A DNA stretch of 64,000 nucleotides from Tritrichomonas musculus (GCA_039105265.1 JAPFFF010000060.1:496001-560000); one strand, 5' to 3'. Positions 48,057 through 58,997 are shown, numbered from the stretch's first letter. Numbers and translations are program-made. Notes: generated by a model from the letters alone, not told the origin.

Positions 48057-48997
48057 AATAATATACATTACCACATGAAATTTAAAAGAATTCAAAATTA
48101 TTGATACTCATTTCAATTCCCAAAAATACTTTCCCTTCTAATAGATCGCAATTTAAAATCGTAATTTTGTAATTTTATATCATCGATGAAAGCCAACATT
48201 AAGTTTTTTTCATCATGTATTTTATATATATATAATATTAGCATTATAAATATTGTTAACATGAAGTTGTTTTTTTATATAAAGATAAAATATGATTTTT
48301 AAATTAGTTTTTAAATTTTTATTTGTGAAAGCATTCTTTCAAGGCAATTAAGAATAAAAATACTTTGAAAAAAAAAAAAATTGAATTGAATTGAAATACG
48401 TTAATTATTACGGTTATGGAAAATGCTTTCTACAACGACAATATCTGAGACTGTTGCTACAGATGCTAAAATAATAGCAGCAGTATAAGCACCGCGATCT
48501 CTTTGTTCTTTCCTTCTCTCTTACGCAATATTGGACCTTCATTCTGTGCCGATTGGTCGCGTTTGATGGGCAAAATAATCCACTGCAGCCAAATAATTAT
48601 TCTGGTCATAGAGGTGTTATCCAAACAGAAATGACAATGCAGGACTTTAAGAATCACTGAAATTCAAAACTTGCCTAGCTAGCACTTTAGAAAATGTTTA
48701 TGTCAACTTTTGCCATTCATGCACATTTGAATGAATTATTTTGTGTAACTTTCATCAGCTGTATCTTCTTTTTGAGCTGCTTATCCACATGAATAAATTT
48801 ATAAAATATATTATTAATAATATAAATTTAAAAGTATCCTAAACAACGATCTTTTTAATTTAACTCATTCGTACAAATCATGTCTCAAAAATCTGTTATT
48901 CATTTCATAAAAAAAAAAAAAAAAAAAAAAAAAAGAAACAAAAAGCAAACCACCAATTTCATTCATTATTAATAAAATATAAAAAAAGTTAACATTA
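48057..48997 (-). pseudogene. Spacer with a decayed minus-strand coding scrap
   Basis: From about 48620 to 48410 the minus strand reads LYDQNNYLAAVDYFAHQTRPIGTE, then ERRKEQRDRGAYTAAIILASVATVSDIVVVESIF in the same frame with stops between. The text is protein-like and GC-richer than the surroundings, but no family is recognised. The rest (48057-48400, 48720-48997) is AT-rich with an A-run at 48911-48934. Confidence 0.35.
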
Positions 48998-50512
48998 TTA
49001 GATGTTCTTCATTAAGTCAAGCCAGAGCATCAGAATCTTGGAATGCCCGCAATCATCAACAGCCAAAACAGATGCCTTTTTTTGGCACTTTTTTCTAATT
49101 TGGTCGACACTCAAGCACGCCTCAGTAAAGGAAGGCTGATCGATCATATCGTAAGGCTCGTCACACTCTGTCAAACGGTCGAAAATTTTCCCAACGTTTT
49201 CCTCCTGCAAGCCTGCGATCGCTGAGAAGTGAGCGAGGTGAGAGTACTCCTCCACGAAGATGGAAGTCATTATTTTTCCGAACGCCGCCATCTTCTTTAT
49301 GTCGACACTCAAGCCCGGCGGGTCTGTTGGACAAGGCTGGCAAATCAACGGGAAAATGACTCTGAAAAAGAATGCCATAAATACACCTTTACAGGTCAAA
49401 CTTTTGAATTTGACCTTGCTCGCCTCGTTGATGATGCAGCAGACGTACCGGACTGAGCTTGGCATCATTGGCAAGATGTTTATGAAGCCCTCGATAAAAA
49501 TGTCTGTCAACTTTTTCATTGAGCTGATCGTCTCAGGGTCATTTTGGGTGAAATCAAAATTGAATGCTTTACAAATGTCCGCTTTTATCTTGTTGATCCC
49601 GGGGTCAATAAGCGTCCTGATTTGCGAGGTCAGAAAATCAATGACAACTTTCACTTCTTGAGAATTCATACGCATGAGATGCGAGGCATCGTCAGTGGAG
49701 AAGACTTCCTGGAAGATGCAATACTTTAAAAGACGACGATGCAAGTTTTTGTGAGAAAAAATGGTCACTAATGGTAATTCAATGTCTTCGAAGTTTTTAT
49801 TAAGGAGCTTGTTCACAATAAGCATGTCGGGGGACGTGATATAGTTGATAAAGCCAGAATATACGTCAACAGGAAGAGTATCAAATGAGTTTAGAGCTGA
49901 AAATGACCTAAATACTGTAATTATAGGTGAAATTGGGCCATTCGCGAGCTCCCTCCTCGTTTGTTCCCAGATTTTGGATTGTTTGGGGAGGTCTTCAAGG
50001 GGTATCGTTTGTTGGATAGAAAATAATGATTCTTTTGAATATATCTCGACTTGATCGTCATGTGTTAAAATTCCGATTTTTTTGAATCTGTCTACTTTAA
50101 CTTCGCCACATAATTTGAAAAGTTTTGAGTCGTTGGAAAATTGAGGAATAATTTGATCAGCAAAGTACGTTAAAAGCTTATGATAAGATTCATGATCCTT
50201 CATTTCGTAAAGAGTCTTTTGTATATACTTCAGTACAAATTTTTGTGATGGTGAAAATAATGTTATATCGCCAAGTGTTCCATTTTCTAAAGTAATTTGG
50301 TATAAAAAAGTAGGAGGAAGAGTTTCTTTGAGTATTTTGGAAATTTCATCGTATTTATCATCGGGAATTTGGCCGTCTTTGATATATTCAAATATCGCTG
50401 CAAATTCTTCTTCTGATTGATAGTTTTTTACTAAAATATCTGCTAAATTCGAACTGTCTGATACTTGCGGAAAATCAATATCGCTGAAATTTATAATATT
50501 ATATGGAAACAT
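48998..50512 (-). CDS. RasGAP-domain protein
   Basis: 504 residues. The C-terminal two thirds match a Ras GTPase-activating domain. LPLVTIFSHKNLHRRLLKYCIFQEVF leads into the arginine-finger loop (HLMRMNSQEVKVVIDFL, equivalent to LFRxNSLATK, with Arg kept). Then come TLIDPGINKIKADICKAFNFD, LPMMPSSVRYVCCIINEASKVKF and the signature FMAFFFRVIFPLICQP (family FLFLRFINPAIVxP, Arg kept). The N-terminal 190 residues are a helical region of unknown type. GAPs switch off Ras-like GTPases at membranes. Catalytic residues appear intact. GC is higher in the C-terminal half. Confidence 0.9.
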   Translation of the reverse strand: MFPYNIINFSDIDFPQVSDSSNLADILVKNYQSEEEFAAIFEYIKDGQIPDDKYDEISKILKETLPPTFLYQITLENGTLGDITLFSPSQKFVLKYIQKTLYEMKDHESYHKLLTYFADQIIPQFSNDSKLFKLCGEVKVDRFKKIGILTHDDQVEIYSKESLFSIQQTIPLEDLPKQSKIWEQTRRELANGPISPIITVFRSFSALNSFDTLPVDVYSGFINYITSPDMLIVNKLLNKNFEDIELPLVTIFSHKNLHRRLLKYCIFQEVFSTDDASHLMRMNSQEVKVVIDFLTSQIRTLIDPGINKIKADICKAFNFDFTQNDPETISSMKKLTDIFIEGFINILPMMPSSVRYVCCIINEASKVKFKSLTCKGVFMAFFFRVIFPLICQPCPTDPPGLSVDIKKMAAFGKIMTSIFVEEYSHLAHFSAIAGLQEENVGKIFDRLTECDEPYDMIDQPSFTEACLSVDQIRKKCQKKASVLAVDDCGHSKILMLWLDLMKNI

Positions 50513-50740
50513 TCTAATATAAGCGCATAAACTTCTTTTCTCAGAAATTGTTTTTTTTTTTATAAACTTCCCTATTTTTCAATTATATAACAATATATTT
50601 GCAACTTTTTATAATTGTATTTTTTTATTTAATTAACTTTATAGAATCATTTTAGGAACAAATGAAAGTTTTTTTAATAACTTATACTATAATTGAAAAT
50701 TTTCTGAATTTTTCTGTTTTTATTCTTTTGAAAAAAATAA

Positions 50741-51647
50741 TTACCGTAATTATGAGAATCTCAGACATGATTGAATATTCTCAGACATTTTTTGAGAAAA
50801 CACATTGAAAAAGAGAAAAATATCTTAATTTTTTTTGTGAATTAATTCAAATTTTTGTAAATTTTAAATAAATCCTCTCAATAATGTCTGTGATCAAAAA
50901 CTCATAAACTATTCAATTTTCGATCCGAAGTTCTCAATTTAGCGATCATTTCCTTTGAAAATTATTACTTCATTTCAATATTTGTACTAGACTAAAAGAT
51001 TCATCGTTCATTAGCAATCCAGTGCTCAGAAAGCGACGTCAGGTTCAACATTAGGAATTAGATCAAAGATAGATGTGATCATTGGCAATCCAAGCTTTTT
51101 TAAGCTTCAATATGAAAAACAAATTTCTAAAATAATCCCAAATTTCATAGATGTTTTGATAAAATGACACAAGAATAGCAGCAAAACGTTATTAATGGCC
51201 AATGAAACATATTTGGCTAGTAAAAATGAAAAACTTGCACAATTAGCATCCATAGTAGAAATTAAAAAAATGAAGATTTTTAAATAAAGATAATATACTT
51301 TATTAATTTTATCATTAGTTTTATTTTTAAACCATTGTATATTTTAATATTAATGGATATCTAACCCGAAAAGTTGTGTTTAGGAACTTTCAATGCCCTA
51401 TATGATTTTTCTTCTCAATTTTTAAATGAGTTTTCTCAAATAATATCCAAAAAAAAAAATATTATATTATATCAATATACCATTTTAAAATCATATTCCT
51501 GTAAAAAAAAATACTATTACTGAAAATAATAAATAAAAACTAAACAAAAAATTGAATTATTTGAATAAATTCATTCAAAAAATGAATAATCATTCAAAAA
51601 TGTCTGAGATTAATTGAATGAGTATGAGAATCTCATAACGACGGTAT
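50741..51647. mobile_element. Decayed inverted-repeat DNA transposon
   Basis: TTACCGTAATTATGAGAATC at 50741 and onward matches, at about three quarters of 55 positions, the reverse complement of the segment ending at about 51647 (TACCGTCGTTATGAGATTCT when read inward). Both ends share TCTCAGACATTTTT further in. The interior includes a protein-like scrap on the plus strand (about 51040-51290, SKIDVIIGNPSFFKLQYEKQ and ANETYLASKNEKLAQLASI) with stops. The diverged arms indicate an old, dead element of about 900 bp. Confidence 0.6.
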
Positions 51648-52803
51648 AATATTTCCGAAATTGTTTTGAAAAATCGTTTTTTCCATCAATCCACTTTTTG
51701 AAATAATTTGTTAATTCAAAAAGTGAAAAAGTATAGAATTATTTGAAAGAAAAAAATTGCTTTCAAATGATTTCAGAGGAAAAAGTGTTTCAAAAAGTTG
51801 ATTTTAACTAAAGATAATCTATTAATATATTGGTAAATACTAGTTATGGAGCATAAAAAAATAATCTTTAAAACTAAGAAAAAAATAAGAAATAAAATAT
51901 TATTAAAAAAAATAACGATTTAAAAATAGGTAATATTATAGAAAAAGGATTACATATTTTGACAAGTAAATCCAGCCTTCATTAAAGGAAAACAAATTTC
52001 TCCAAAACTCATGACAAAAGAATAACGAAAACAGATAAAATATTTTCAAAAAATTCTCTTATACTCAACTTATGTCTTAAACTTGAGATAATGGAAGAAT
52101 AATTCAAACTTTTTGATTGAATAAAAAACAAATAAGTACAGAATAGAAACAAAAAAATAGCTATTTTATTCTAAAAAAAAAAAAAATAATATTCAAAATT
52201 AACATTTATAGTTTACTGTCCAATAAAAACAGTATTGATACATTCCATTTGAAGGAAATGCTTTGAATTCATTACCAATAATGAATGCATACGTCATCAA
52301 AATAAATCAAAAGTATTATCTAAATATTGCGGGTAGGTCAATCATACTGGCATGAAAATAGAGCATGCAAAATGGAATAGATTTTAACAGTGATATTCTT
52401 TTGCATTTCTGTTAAAATACATCCTCTCAACTTTTTATTTTTTATTGAAAAAAGGGAATAGGCTTAAAATAAGAATATAAATAAATTATATATGATTTAT
52501 ATGATTTATATAATTTATATATACCAAAACATAGCAAAAATACTCAAGAAATAAATGATTTTAAGACAATTCATTTTGTGATAACTCATAGAATTTTTTA
52601 AACACAATTTGATAGTTTTCCCTTAATGTATCAAATTTGAGCAGCTATTTTGGGAATTATTTTGAATAAAATATGTTTTATTTATTTAATGTACATAAAT
52701 ATATGATTTGATAACCTTAAAAGAATGTAATTCCCTAAAACAAATGGGGAAATTGTATATAATATTTTGAATAGTTTATTTTTAATAGTTTAGAGTATTA
52801 AAA
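51648..52803. other. AT-rich spacer
   Basis: No gene. A short inverted repeat CCACTTTTTGAA/TTCAAAAAGTG lies near 51690-51726. The promoter of the 52804 gene has no obvious initiator. Confidence 0.3.
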
Positions 52804-53880
52804 ATGCTATTAAAAACAGATATTAGAACTTCTCAAAGCAAAATTATAAAAGAAAATAGGTTTGTCTACATTGTAAATGATGATGAAAAAACAGTCAGTA
52901 TAAAATCTGCTATTAGTGGAAGTGAAAATATAATTATCCCAGAACAAATTTTATTTAATTCACAAAAATATGTAATTACAACCATTCTTGAAGGATCATT
53001 TGCATATATGATGAATATCAAAACAATAACATTCAATAATGATTCTAAATTAAACAAAATAGATAAATATTCATTTTCATATTCATCACTAGAGGCCATC
53101 ACAATTCCAGCACATGTTACAGAGATAGATGATTATGCCTTTTTCAATTGTGAATGTCTTCAAAAAGTTGAATTTTCAGAACCTTCTGAATTACGAACGA
53201 TAGGAAATTCTGTTTTTGTCAATTCAAAAATTGAAAGTCTTTGCATCCCTTCAAATGTCAGACAGCTCAAAGAAGGTTGGTGTTGTTCAGCCATAAAATT
53301 AAACAAAGTTACAATTTACCAAGAAAACCGAAATTTTTCAATTATCAAAGAAAAGCTGGTTGTTGGCAAAATCAATTCAAAAAGTGAAAATTTTGATGTC
53401 CTTCTTTTTGCACCTCGAGATATTCAATATGTCACCATTCCATCTTTTATTAAAAGAATAGATTCATATTCGTTTGATCGTTGTAATAACCTCACAAAAA
53501 TTGAGTTTTCGAAGGACTCTGAATTGGAGACAATTGGAAGATATGCTTTTTCATATTCTTCTTTTGAAATGATTTCTATTCCTGCAAAAGTCACTCAAAT
53601 CGAGATGAATGCTTTCTTTAATTGTAAAAAACTGAGAAAAGTAGAATTCTCTGAAAAATCAGAAATAGAAAGAATTGGAAGATTTGCTTTTGCGCATTCA
53701 TCACTTGAATCCTTCGTAATTCCATCAGCAGTCAAGAAAATTGATGAGTTTGCTTTTTCTTTTTGTAATAATCTTCATATTATTGAAATTGAGGATGATT
53801 CAGAACTACAATTGCTTGATAAAAAATGGTTTGGTTATTCAATTGACATCATAATTATGGTTCCTAATATGATGTTTTAG
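52804..53880 (+). CDS. BspA-like leucine-rich-repeat protein
   Basis: 358 residues, intact. After a short start region (residues 1-45) it has about eleven LRR_5/BspA repeats: IIIPEQILFNSQKYVITTILEGSFAYMMNIKTITF, SLEAITIPAHVTEIDDYAFFNCECLQKVEF and so on. An island without the repeat pattern (VTIYQENRNFSIIKEKLVVGKI, about 175-200) splits the array. This looks like the variant BspA group whose repeats carry acidic N(D/E)SEL inserts. No signal peptide, membrane segment or ankyrin module was found. Its function may be adhesion or binding, as for the family. It is a different subgroup from the DUF3447-linked copies. Confidence 0.9.
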   Translation: MLLKTDIRTSQSKIIKENRFVYIVNDDEKTVSIKSAISGSENIIIPEQILFNSQKYVITTILEGSFAYMMNIKTITFNNDSKLNKIDKYSFSYSSLEAITIPAHVTEIDDYAFFNCECLQKVEFSEPSELRTIGNSVFVNSKIESLCIPSNVRQLKEGWCCSAIKLNKVTIYQENRNFSIIKEKLVVGKINSKSENFDVLLFAPRDIQYVTIPSFIKRIDSYSFDRCNNLTKIEFSKDSELETIGRYAFSYSSFEMISIPAKVTQIEMNAFFNCKKLRKVEFSEKSEIERIGRFAFAHSSLESFVIPSAVKKIDEFAFSFCNNLHIIEIEDDSELQLLDKKWFGYSIDIIIMVPNMMF

Positions 53881-53947
53881 ATTGTAATTCAATTCAAGTG
53901 ATTTATTGAAGTTTTTTTTTTAACTCATCAGTATCTGTTGTTTCATT

Positions 53948-53992
<45 letters not shown>

Positions 53993-54521
53993 AATTTAAA
54001 AACTTTTTTTATGAATTCACTTTAAATCTTTAAATACGAGATAACAAATAGATAATTATTTCTTTCTTGCTCATGCTTTTCAGTATAATGGATAATAAAA
54101 AAAACTCAATAATTTGTATCAGTGTATAAATTCAATTATGCTTGCAGTTAATTATTATGTGATGATTTTTTTCATTATGGAAGTAGGATGTTGATTATCG
54201 TCTTTCTTCATCAAGAAACTGTTCATGGTTAAAATTCCCACTTGTATGTTCAAACTTTTTGAGCAGATATCTCCAAAAAGTGCAAGAAAATAAATCTATC
54301 AAATTGGAAATAGGATCTATAGTTCTTGCAAAAAACTGTCAAAAGTAGAATATTTTTGATAATGAATCTTGCATTATTGATACTTAAAATTTATGCTGAT
54401 TATGTTTATCAAAAAGTTTTCTTTTTTGAATGATGCAATCACTTCACCATTCGGAATGCTTTTTAAATTACTTTATATATATATTTAAAAAAAAAATGTA
54501 CTAATTAATTGTAAATTTATT
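53881..54521. other. Spacer with 37-base poly(A)
   Basis: An A-run covers 53952-53988, possibly the tail of a retroposed copy or simple slippage; no body was recognised upstream. Nothing else was seen. Confidence 0.5.
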
Positions 54522-57131
54522 TTATGAGTATGCAGGTTGCCTCAAATCCTGTAATTTTAATTTTGCCTTGAAGTTTCCAAGTTCTGATGATTTTTTATAA
54601 TATTTGATAGCTTTGGAAAAATTCTTTTCAACACCTTCACCATATTCATAACAAAAACCTAAACAGCATAATGCATCAGAATTTCCAAGTTCTGATGATT
54701 TTTTATAATATTTGATAGCTTTGGAAAGATTCTTTTCAACACCTTTACCATTTTCATAACAAAAACCTAAATTGCATAATGCATCAGAATTTCCAAGTTC
54801 TGATGATTTTTTATAATATTCGATGGCTTTGAAAAGATTCTTTTCAACACCTTCACCATATTCATAACAAAAACCTAAACAGCATAATGCTCTAGAATTT
54901 CCAAGTTCTGATGATTTTTTATAATATTTGATAGCTTTGAAAAGATTCTTTTCAACACCTTCGCCATTTTCATAACAAAAACCTAAACAGCATAATGCTC
55001 TAGAATTTCCATATTCTGATGATTTTTTATAATATTCGATAGCTTTGGAAAGATTCTTTTCAACACCTTCACCATATTCATAACAAACACCTAAATTGCA
55101 TAATGCATCAGAATTTCCAAATTCTGATGATTTTTTATAATATTCGATAGCTTTGGAAAGATTCTTTTCAACACCTTTACCATTTTCATAACAAATACCT
55201 AAATTGCATAATGCTCTAGAATTTCCAAGTTCTGATGATTTTTTATAATATTTGATAGCTTTGGAAAGATTCTTCTCAACACCTTCGCCATTTTCATAAC
55301 AAAAACCTAAACAGCATAATGCTCTAGAATTTCCAAGTTCTGATGATTTTTTATAATATTTGATAGCTTTGAAAAGATTCTTTTCAACACCTTCGCCATT
55401 TTCATAACAAACACCTAAATTGCATAATGCTCTAGAATTTCCAAATTCTGATGATTTTTTATAATATTCGATAGCTTTGAAAAGATTCTTTTCAACACCT
55501 TTACCATATTCATAACAAACACCTAAATTGCATAATGCATCAGAATTTCCAAGTTCTGATGATTTTTTATAATATTCGATAGCTTTGGAAAGATTCTTTT
55601 CAACACCTTCGCCATTTTCATAACAAATGCCTAAATTGTATAATGCTCTAGAATTTCCAAGTTCTGATGATTTTTTATAATATTCGATAGCTTTGAAAAG
55701 ATTCTTTTCAACACCTTTACCATTTTCATAGCAAAAACCTAAATTGCATAATGCAATAGAATTTCCAAGTTCTGATGATTTTTTATAATATTCGATAGCT
55801 TTTGAAAGATCCTTTTCAACACTGTCACCATTTTCATATATTAAACCTATTTTATTGATAGCATATGAATTTCCATGTTCATTTGACTTTGTGTAAAAAT
55901 AGATCGCTTTTTCTATATTTTGATCAACTCCAATTCCTTTGTTGCTAAAAATACCTGCAAAATATGAACCGTAGCAATTCCCTTCTTTTGATGAAAGTTC
56001 AAAATAATGAAAAGCTTCTTTTGGGTTGCTTGGAATATTAAAATACGAGTTAATGCCAATAAAAAAGTCGTTATTTGATCGGACAAATTTATTTATCTTT
56101 AGCTGAAGTTCATCATATTTTTTCTTTATGATAGCTTTCTCGTTTTGAAGACCAATGTTTTCTTCTGATTTGTTAGATAATTCTTTCTGATAATTTATGT
56201 TCATTTTATCGAATTTTACTTGAAGCTCTTCATACTTTTGACTCATTATTCTAAGTTTTTGTTGAAGATTAATAATTTCATCTTCTTTCTGCTTTAATTT
56301 CATTTGATAATGATTATTTGTTTCTTCGATTGTCTCTTGAAGCTTTGCTTTTTCATCCTTTAAACTTTTTATATAACCCAAATTGCACGGTAAATACTGG
56401 TAATTTTTTATAGTGATGTCATCTTCTGAATTAATGAAATCCTCATATAATTCGTTAAATTTGTTGTCTGATAGAGTTTTCAGATCGAGAAATGTAAAAA
56501 GTATAAAACGATCATTTTTTGATTGGTTTATGAAGTCTAAAAGTAAATCGCTTTTCATTTTTGATTTATTCGCATTTGAAAGAACTTCATAAATGACATA
56601 AACAGGAAGTTTGCCGAATATTTTATTTTGAAGGCATTCATTTACTTTTTCTGACAATTGCTTTTTCATTTTATCTCCTAGATTGTATTTTATAACTTCT
56701 CCCATCGTCGATATTTCATCCAGAATTGTTCGTATGAAGAATACAATACTATTGCTATGCGTGGATTTGTATTTGTCGAGTTCCCTTAGAAGAGTTTTAA
56801 CTTGGAAAAATTCAGAAAGCTTGTAAAGATCGCGAAAATTGTCGTTTGTTATGTTGATTGGTGGATTTCTGAAATATTGCAAAAAAGTAATAATATTTTC
56901 TTCATTGAGATTTGTTTCTTGCTGGAGATGTTCGATATCTTCTGATAAATGATCTTTTACATCAGAAATAAGATATTTTTCTCGAATAAGTTTAGAATAC
57001 TTGCTTAATAATGAATAGCAAATATATATTGTATTCGATCCAATTTGAAGAGAAATTAAATCTTCTTCTTCCTCTTCTTCTGATTCTCTCTGAAGTGATT
57101 GGCGTCTGAGTTCTGAATGGATTTCAGACAT
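54522..57131 (-). CDS. BTB domain - coiled coil - Sel1-repeat protein
   Basis: 869 residues. A BTB/POZ domain (about 24-120: DLISLQIGSNTIYICYSLLSKYSKLI, NITNDNFRDLYKLSEFFQV) is followed by a BACK-like helical part (KLPVYVIYEVLSN, about 175-187). A coiled coil follows (about 255-350, KLKQKEDEIINLQQKL). From about residue 390 come some thirteen Sel1-like repeats of 36 residues, (A/R)ALCNLGxCYENGxGVEKNLxKAIxYYKKSSELGNS. The last eleven are nearly identical at the DNA level. Sel1 solenoids bind proteins, often as ERAD or signalling adaptors. The BTB could give dimerisation or Cullin-3 contact (inference). The start is supported by TCATAAT at 57136-57142. Confidence 0.93.
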   Translation of the reverse strand: MSEIHSELRRQSLQRESEEEEEEDLISLQIGSNTIYICYSLLSKYSKLIREKYLISDVKDHLSEDIEHLQQETNLNEENIITFLQYFRNPPINITNDNFRDLYKLSEFFQVKTLLRELDKYKSTHSNSIVFFIRTILDEISTMGEVIKYNLGDKMKKQLSEKVNECLQNKIFGKLPVYVIYEVLSNANKSKMKSDLLLDFINQSKNDRFILFTFLDLKTLSDNKFNELYEDFINSEDDITIKNYQYLPCNLGYIKSLKDEKAKLQETIEETNNHYQMKLKQKEDEIINLQQKLRIMSQKYEELQVKFDKMNINYQKELSNKSEENIGLQNEKAIIKKKYDELQLKINKFVRSNNDFFIGINSYFNIPSNPKEAFHYFELSSKEGNCYGSYFAGIFSNKGIGVDQNIEKAIYFYTKSNEHGNSYAINKIGLIYENGDSVEKDLSKAIEYYKKSSELGNSIALCNLGFCYENGKGVEKNLFKAIEYYKKSSELGNSRALYNLGICYENGEGVEKNLSKAIEYYKKSSELGNSDALCNLGVCYEYGKGVEKNLFKAIEYYKKSSEFGNSRALCNLGVCYENGEGVEKNLFKAIKYYKKSSELGNSRALCCLGFCYENGEGVEKNLSKAIKYYKKSSELGNSRALCNLGICYENGKGVEKNLSKAIEYYKKSSEFGNSDALCNLGVCYEYGEGVEKNLSKAIEYYKKSSEYGNSRALCCLGFCYENGEGVEKNLFKAIKYYKKSSELGNSRALCCLGFCYEYGEGVEKNLFKAIEYYKKSSELGNSDALCNLGFCYENGKGVEKNLSKAIKYYKKSSELGNSDALCCLGFCYEYGEGVEKNFSKAIKYYKKSSELGNFKAKLKLQDLRQPAYS
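54560..55800 (-). repeat. 108-bp tandem coding array (Sel1 repeats)
   Basis: About eleven copies of a 108-bp unit with few differences. They vary mainly at CATCAGAA/CTCTAGAA, AGCTTTGG/AGCTTTGAA and CCATATTC/CCATTTTC. Such uniformity points to recent unequal exchange or gene conversion. Confidence 0.92.
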
Positions 57132-57135
57132 ATAA

Positions 57136-57142
57136 ATTATGA
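57136..57142 (-). promoter_or_regulatory. Initiator-like TCATAAT
   Basis: Minus-strand TCAYW match 5 bases before the ATG at 57131. Confidence 0.45.
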
Positions 57143-57359
57143 ATTCAAAATAATTGAAATTTTTGTTTGAATTAAAAATGATCGTTTTTATTTGCCAAAA
57201 AATCTGTCTTTCTAATTCAAAAATAAATAGCCAAATAACTTTTTAAATATTATAATTATTAAATAAAAGCATGAATTATAAAATAGGCAAAGAAAAAATC
57301 AAATATTTAAATTGTGCTTATGTTTATTAATATTTTTTTTTCTTACTTGTAATAATTAT

Positions 57360-58020
57360 AATATTTAAATGATAATCTTATTCAAAAAAGAAGAAATTTT
57401 ATTGAATATAAATGAAGAAAGTGGATTTGATACGTATTACCATGTATTTTATCAGATTTAGAACTAAAAGATTATTGTAATCGAAAATTTCAAATTCTTT
57501 TTAAAAGAATGAAAAAAGATAAAGAAATATTCCAGAGTTTTATAAGTTATCAAACAAATTATTTATATTTGAAATGGGAAACAAGCGTTTATCATTATCT
57601 AATCTCATTCTTATATGTCTATTAAGAAGGAAAGAATCAATTAATTGAGTTATTTAACCATATTATAAGTTATAATGAACAAAAACAAATATTGTAATTA
57701 AATCATCCAATTGATTCATTATTATTTACAATTCCAAAGTAATGAATTTAATCAAAGAAAAATATGACAATTTGATCATTTTGGTCTTGTTTTTGAACAC
57801 AATCTGAATGAAAAATACATTGAATTTAATAAAATCATCTTATTCTGCTTCTTTGTTCCTAAATGTACTGCTTAAAGAACCTTTGATATTTGGCAAATTT
57901 ATTGTTTATCTTTTTGATTCCATTTTGTCATTTTCATATTCACAATTTTTCTGTTTTATTTTGGTTTTCTTGAATTTTGAAAATAATTTCTCAGATGTTT
58001 TAAGAATATGAAGATTCGCT
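57360..58020 (+). pseudogene. Decayed gene remnant, copy 1
   Basis: The plus strand reads in pieces: FQILFKRMKKDKEIFQSFISYQTNYLYLKWETSVYHYL (about 57490-57605) and FDHFGLVFEHNLNEKYIEFNKI (about 57770-57835), with stops and frame changes. The part 57700-57985 is nearly identical to two blocks within 58998-59357. No family is recognised. The helical N-terminal style recalls trichomonad ankyrin/DUF3447 proteins, but this is weak. Confidence 0.45.
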
Positions 58021-58074
58021 GTTTAAAAACTTTTTAAACTGGGACAAAAGTATTCAAAAAAGTGAAAATAATGC

Positions 58075-58740
58075 GAAATTCAATTTCCAATCAATGTAAC
58101 AGATGATGGAATTAAAATTTTTCTAAAGAAGAACATTCAATGAATGTATGCTCGCTTATTTCTTTTACGGTTTGTGGAATTTCTATTCTTTTCAATGCAG
58201 AGCCGAAAGAAAAAGAAGAACCTTCAATGACTTCAACTGAAAAAGGAATCGAAATCGATATCAATGATGAACGCTGTGAAAAAGTGGATTCTTTAATTAT
58301 CTTTATCGATGCAAGAAGAATGATTTTTCGATCGATGAACAGTCAACAAAGCAGCCTTTGCCAATCGATTCTATTGAATTTGGAATCAAAATTTCTTTCA
58401 ATGAAGAATAACCATTGAAACAGTAATCACCCAAAATCTTCACTGATGAATGAATGAATGATTATGCTTGATAATGATGAACATCCATTGAACGAAGATT
58501 CTCCGATTTCAGTAATAAAAAGTGGGATTTCAATTTGCTTCAAAGTTGAACAGTTATAGAAAGCTTTCTTCTTGAATGCTTCTTTGCAGTATCTTTGATC
58601 ATTCATCAAAAGATGAACAATTTCATTATTATTCCTATCAACAGCAATTTGCAACGAAATTCAAACTCTCTTCCATCAAAAACGAAATAATCTCATCATT
58701 ATCAAGCAGCACTTACAAATCATAAGCAGCGATGACGACT
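58075..58740 (-). pseudogene. Ankyrin/BspA end of the decayed DUF3447 locus
   Basis: Reading downwards: an ankyrin piece (NDEIISFLMEESLNF), then in another frame LQIAVDRNNNEIVHLLMNDQRYCKEAFKKKAFYNCSTLKQIEIPLFITEIGESSFNGCSSL (58654-58427). BspA repeats in shifting frames follow to about 58075 (IESIGKGCFVDCSSIEK; STFSQRSSLISISIPFSVEVIE; ALKRIEIPQTVKEISEHTFIECSSLEK). Several frame breaks make it dead. It is the expected C-terminal part of the gene starting at 62034, cut from it by the GC-rich island and duplicated debris at 58745-59370. Confidence 0.75.
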
Positions 58741-58744
58741 CTGA

Positions 58745-58995
58745 CAATCTTATTTTCACACCAAAACCAAACCAGAACCGTAAACACTGGAGAGTTTAGG
58801 GACAAAGGAATAGTATCAGCAACAGAAGCCGCCGAAATGGTGGTTTCCGGCACCAGCGACTAGTAAGAGCAGAGGAGGAGGCCACTCGAGGCTGTTTGGC
58901 AAGTCGAGAGGACGATCGAGTCGAGGCGGTAGTGGCAGCCATTCGGAAAGCCACCGCGCTAAATCAGGAAGTCGTGACGTGGAAGCAGTCGATTT
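58745..58995. other. GC-rich island in AT-rich DNA
   Basis: About 250 bp of visibly G/C-rich sequence (GCCGCCGAAATGGTGG, GAGGAGGAGGCCACTCGAGG, CGAGTCGAGGCGG). One plus frame is open from about 58815 to 59027 and reads S/R/G-rich: KPPKWWFPAPATSKSRGGG, then SRGRSSRGGSGSHSESHRAK and SGSRDVEAVDLVFTI. It resembles an SR-rich disordered tail. It runs straight into the duplicated block at 59000, so it may be the 5' part of that duplicated gene or a foreign insert. Confidence 0.7.
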
Positions 58996-58997
58996 GG

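Noticed and set aside
49161-49661. Several short frames on both strands inside the RasGAP gene
   Set aside because: Shadows of the RasGAP frame in its GC-richer half.
53952-53988. Poly(A) as evidence for a retroposed gene
   Set aside because: No recognisable body, target duplication or LINE/SINE sequence adjoins it; slippage is enough.
54560-55800. Possible CRISPR array or satellite
   Set aside because: The 108-bp period is in frame and encodes Sel1 repeats; no unique spacers.
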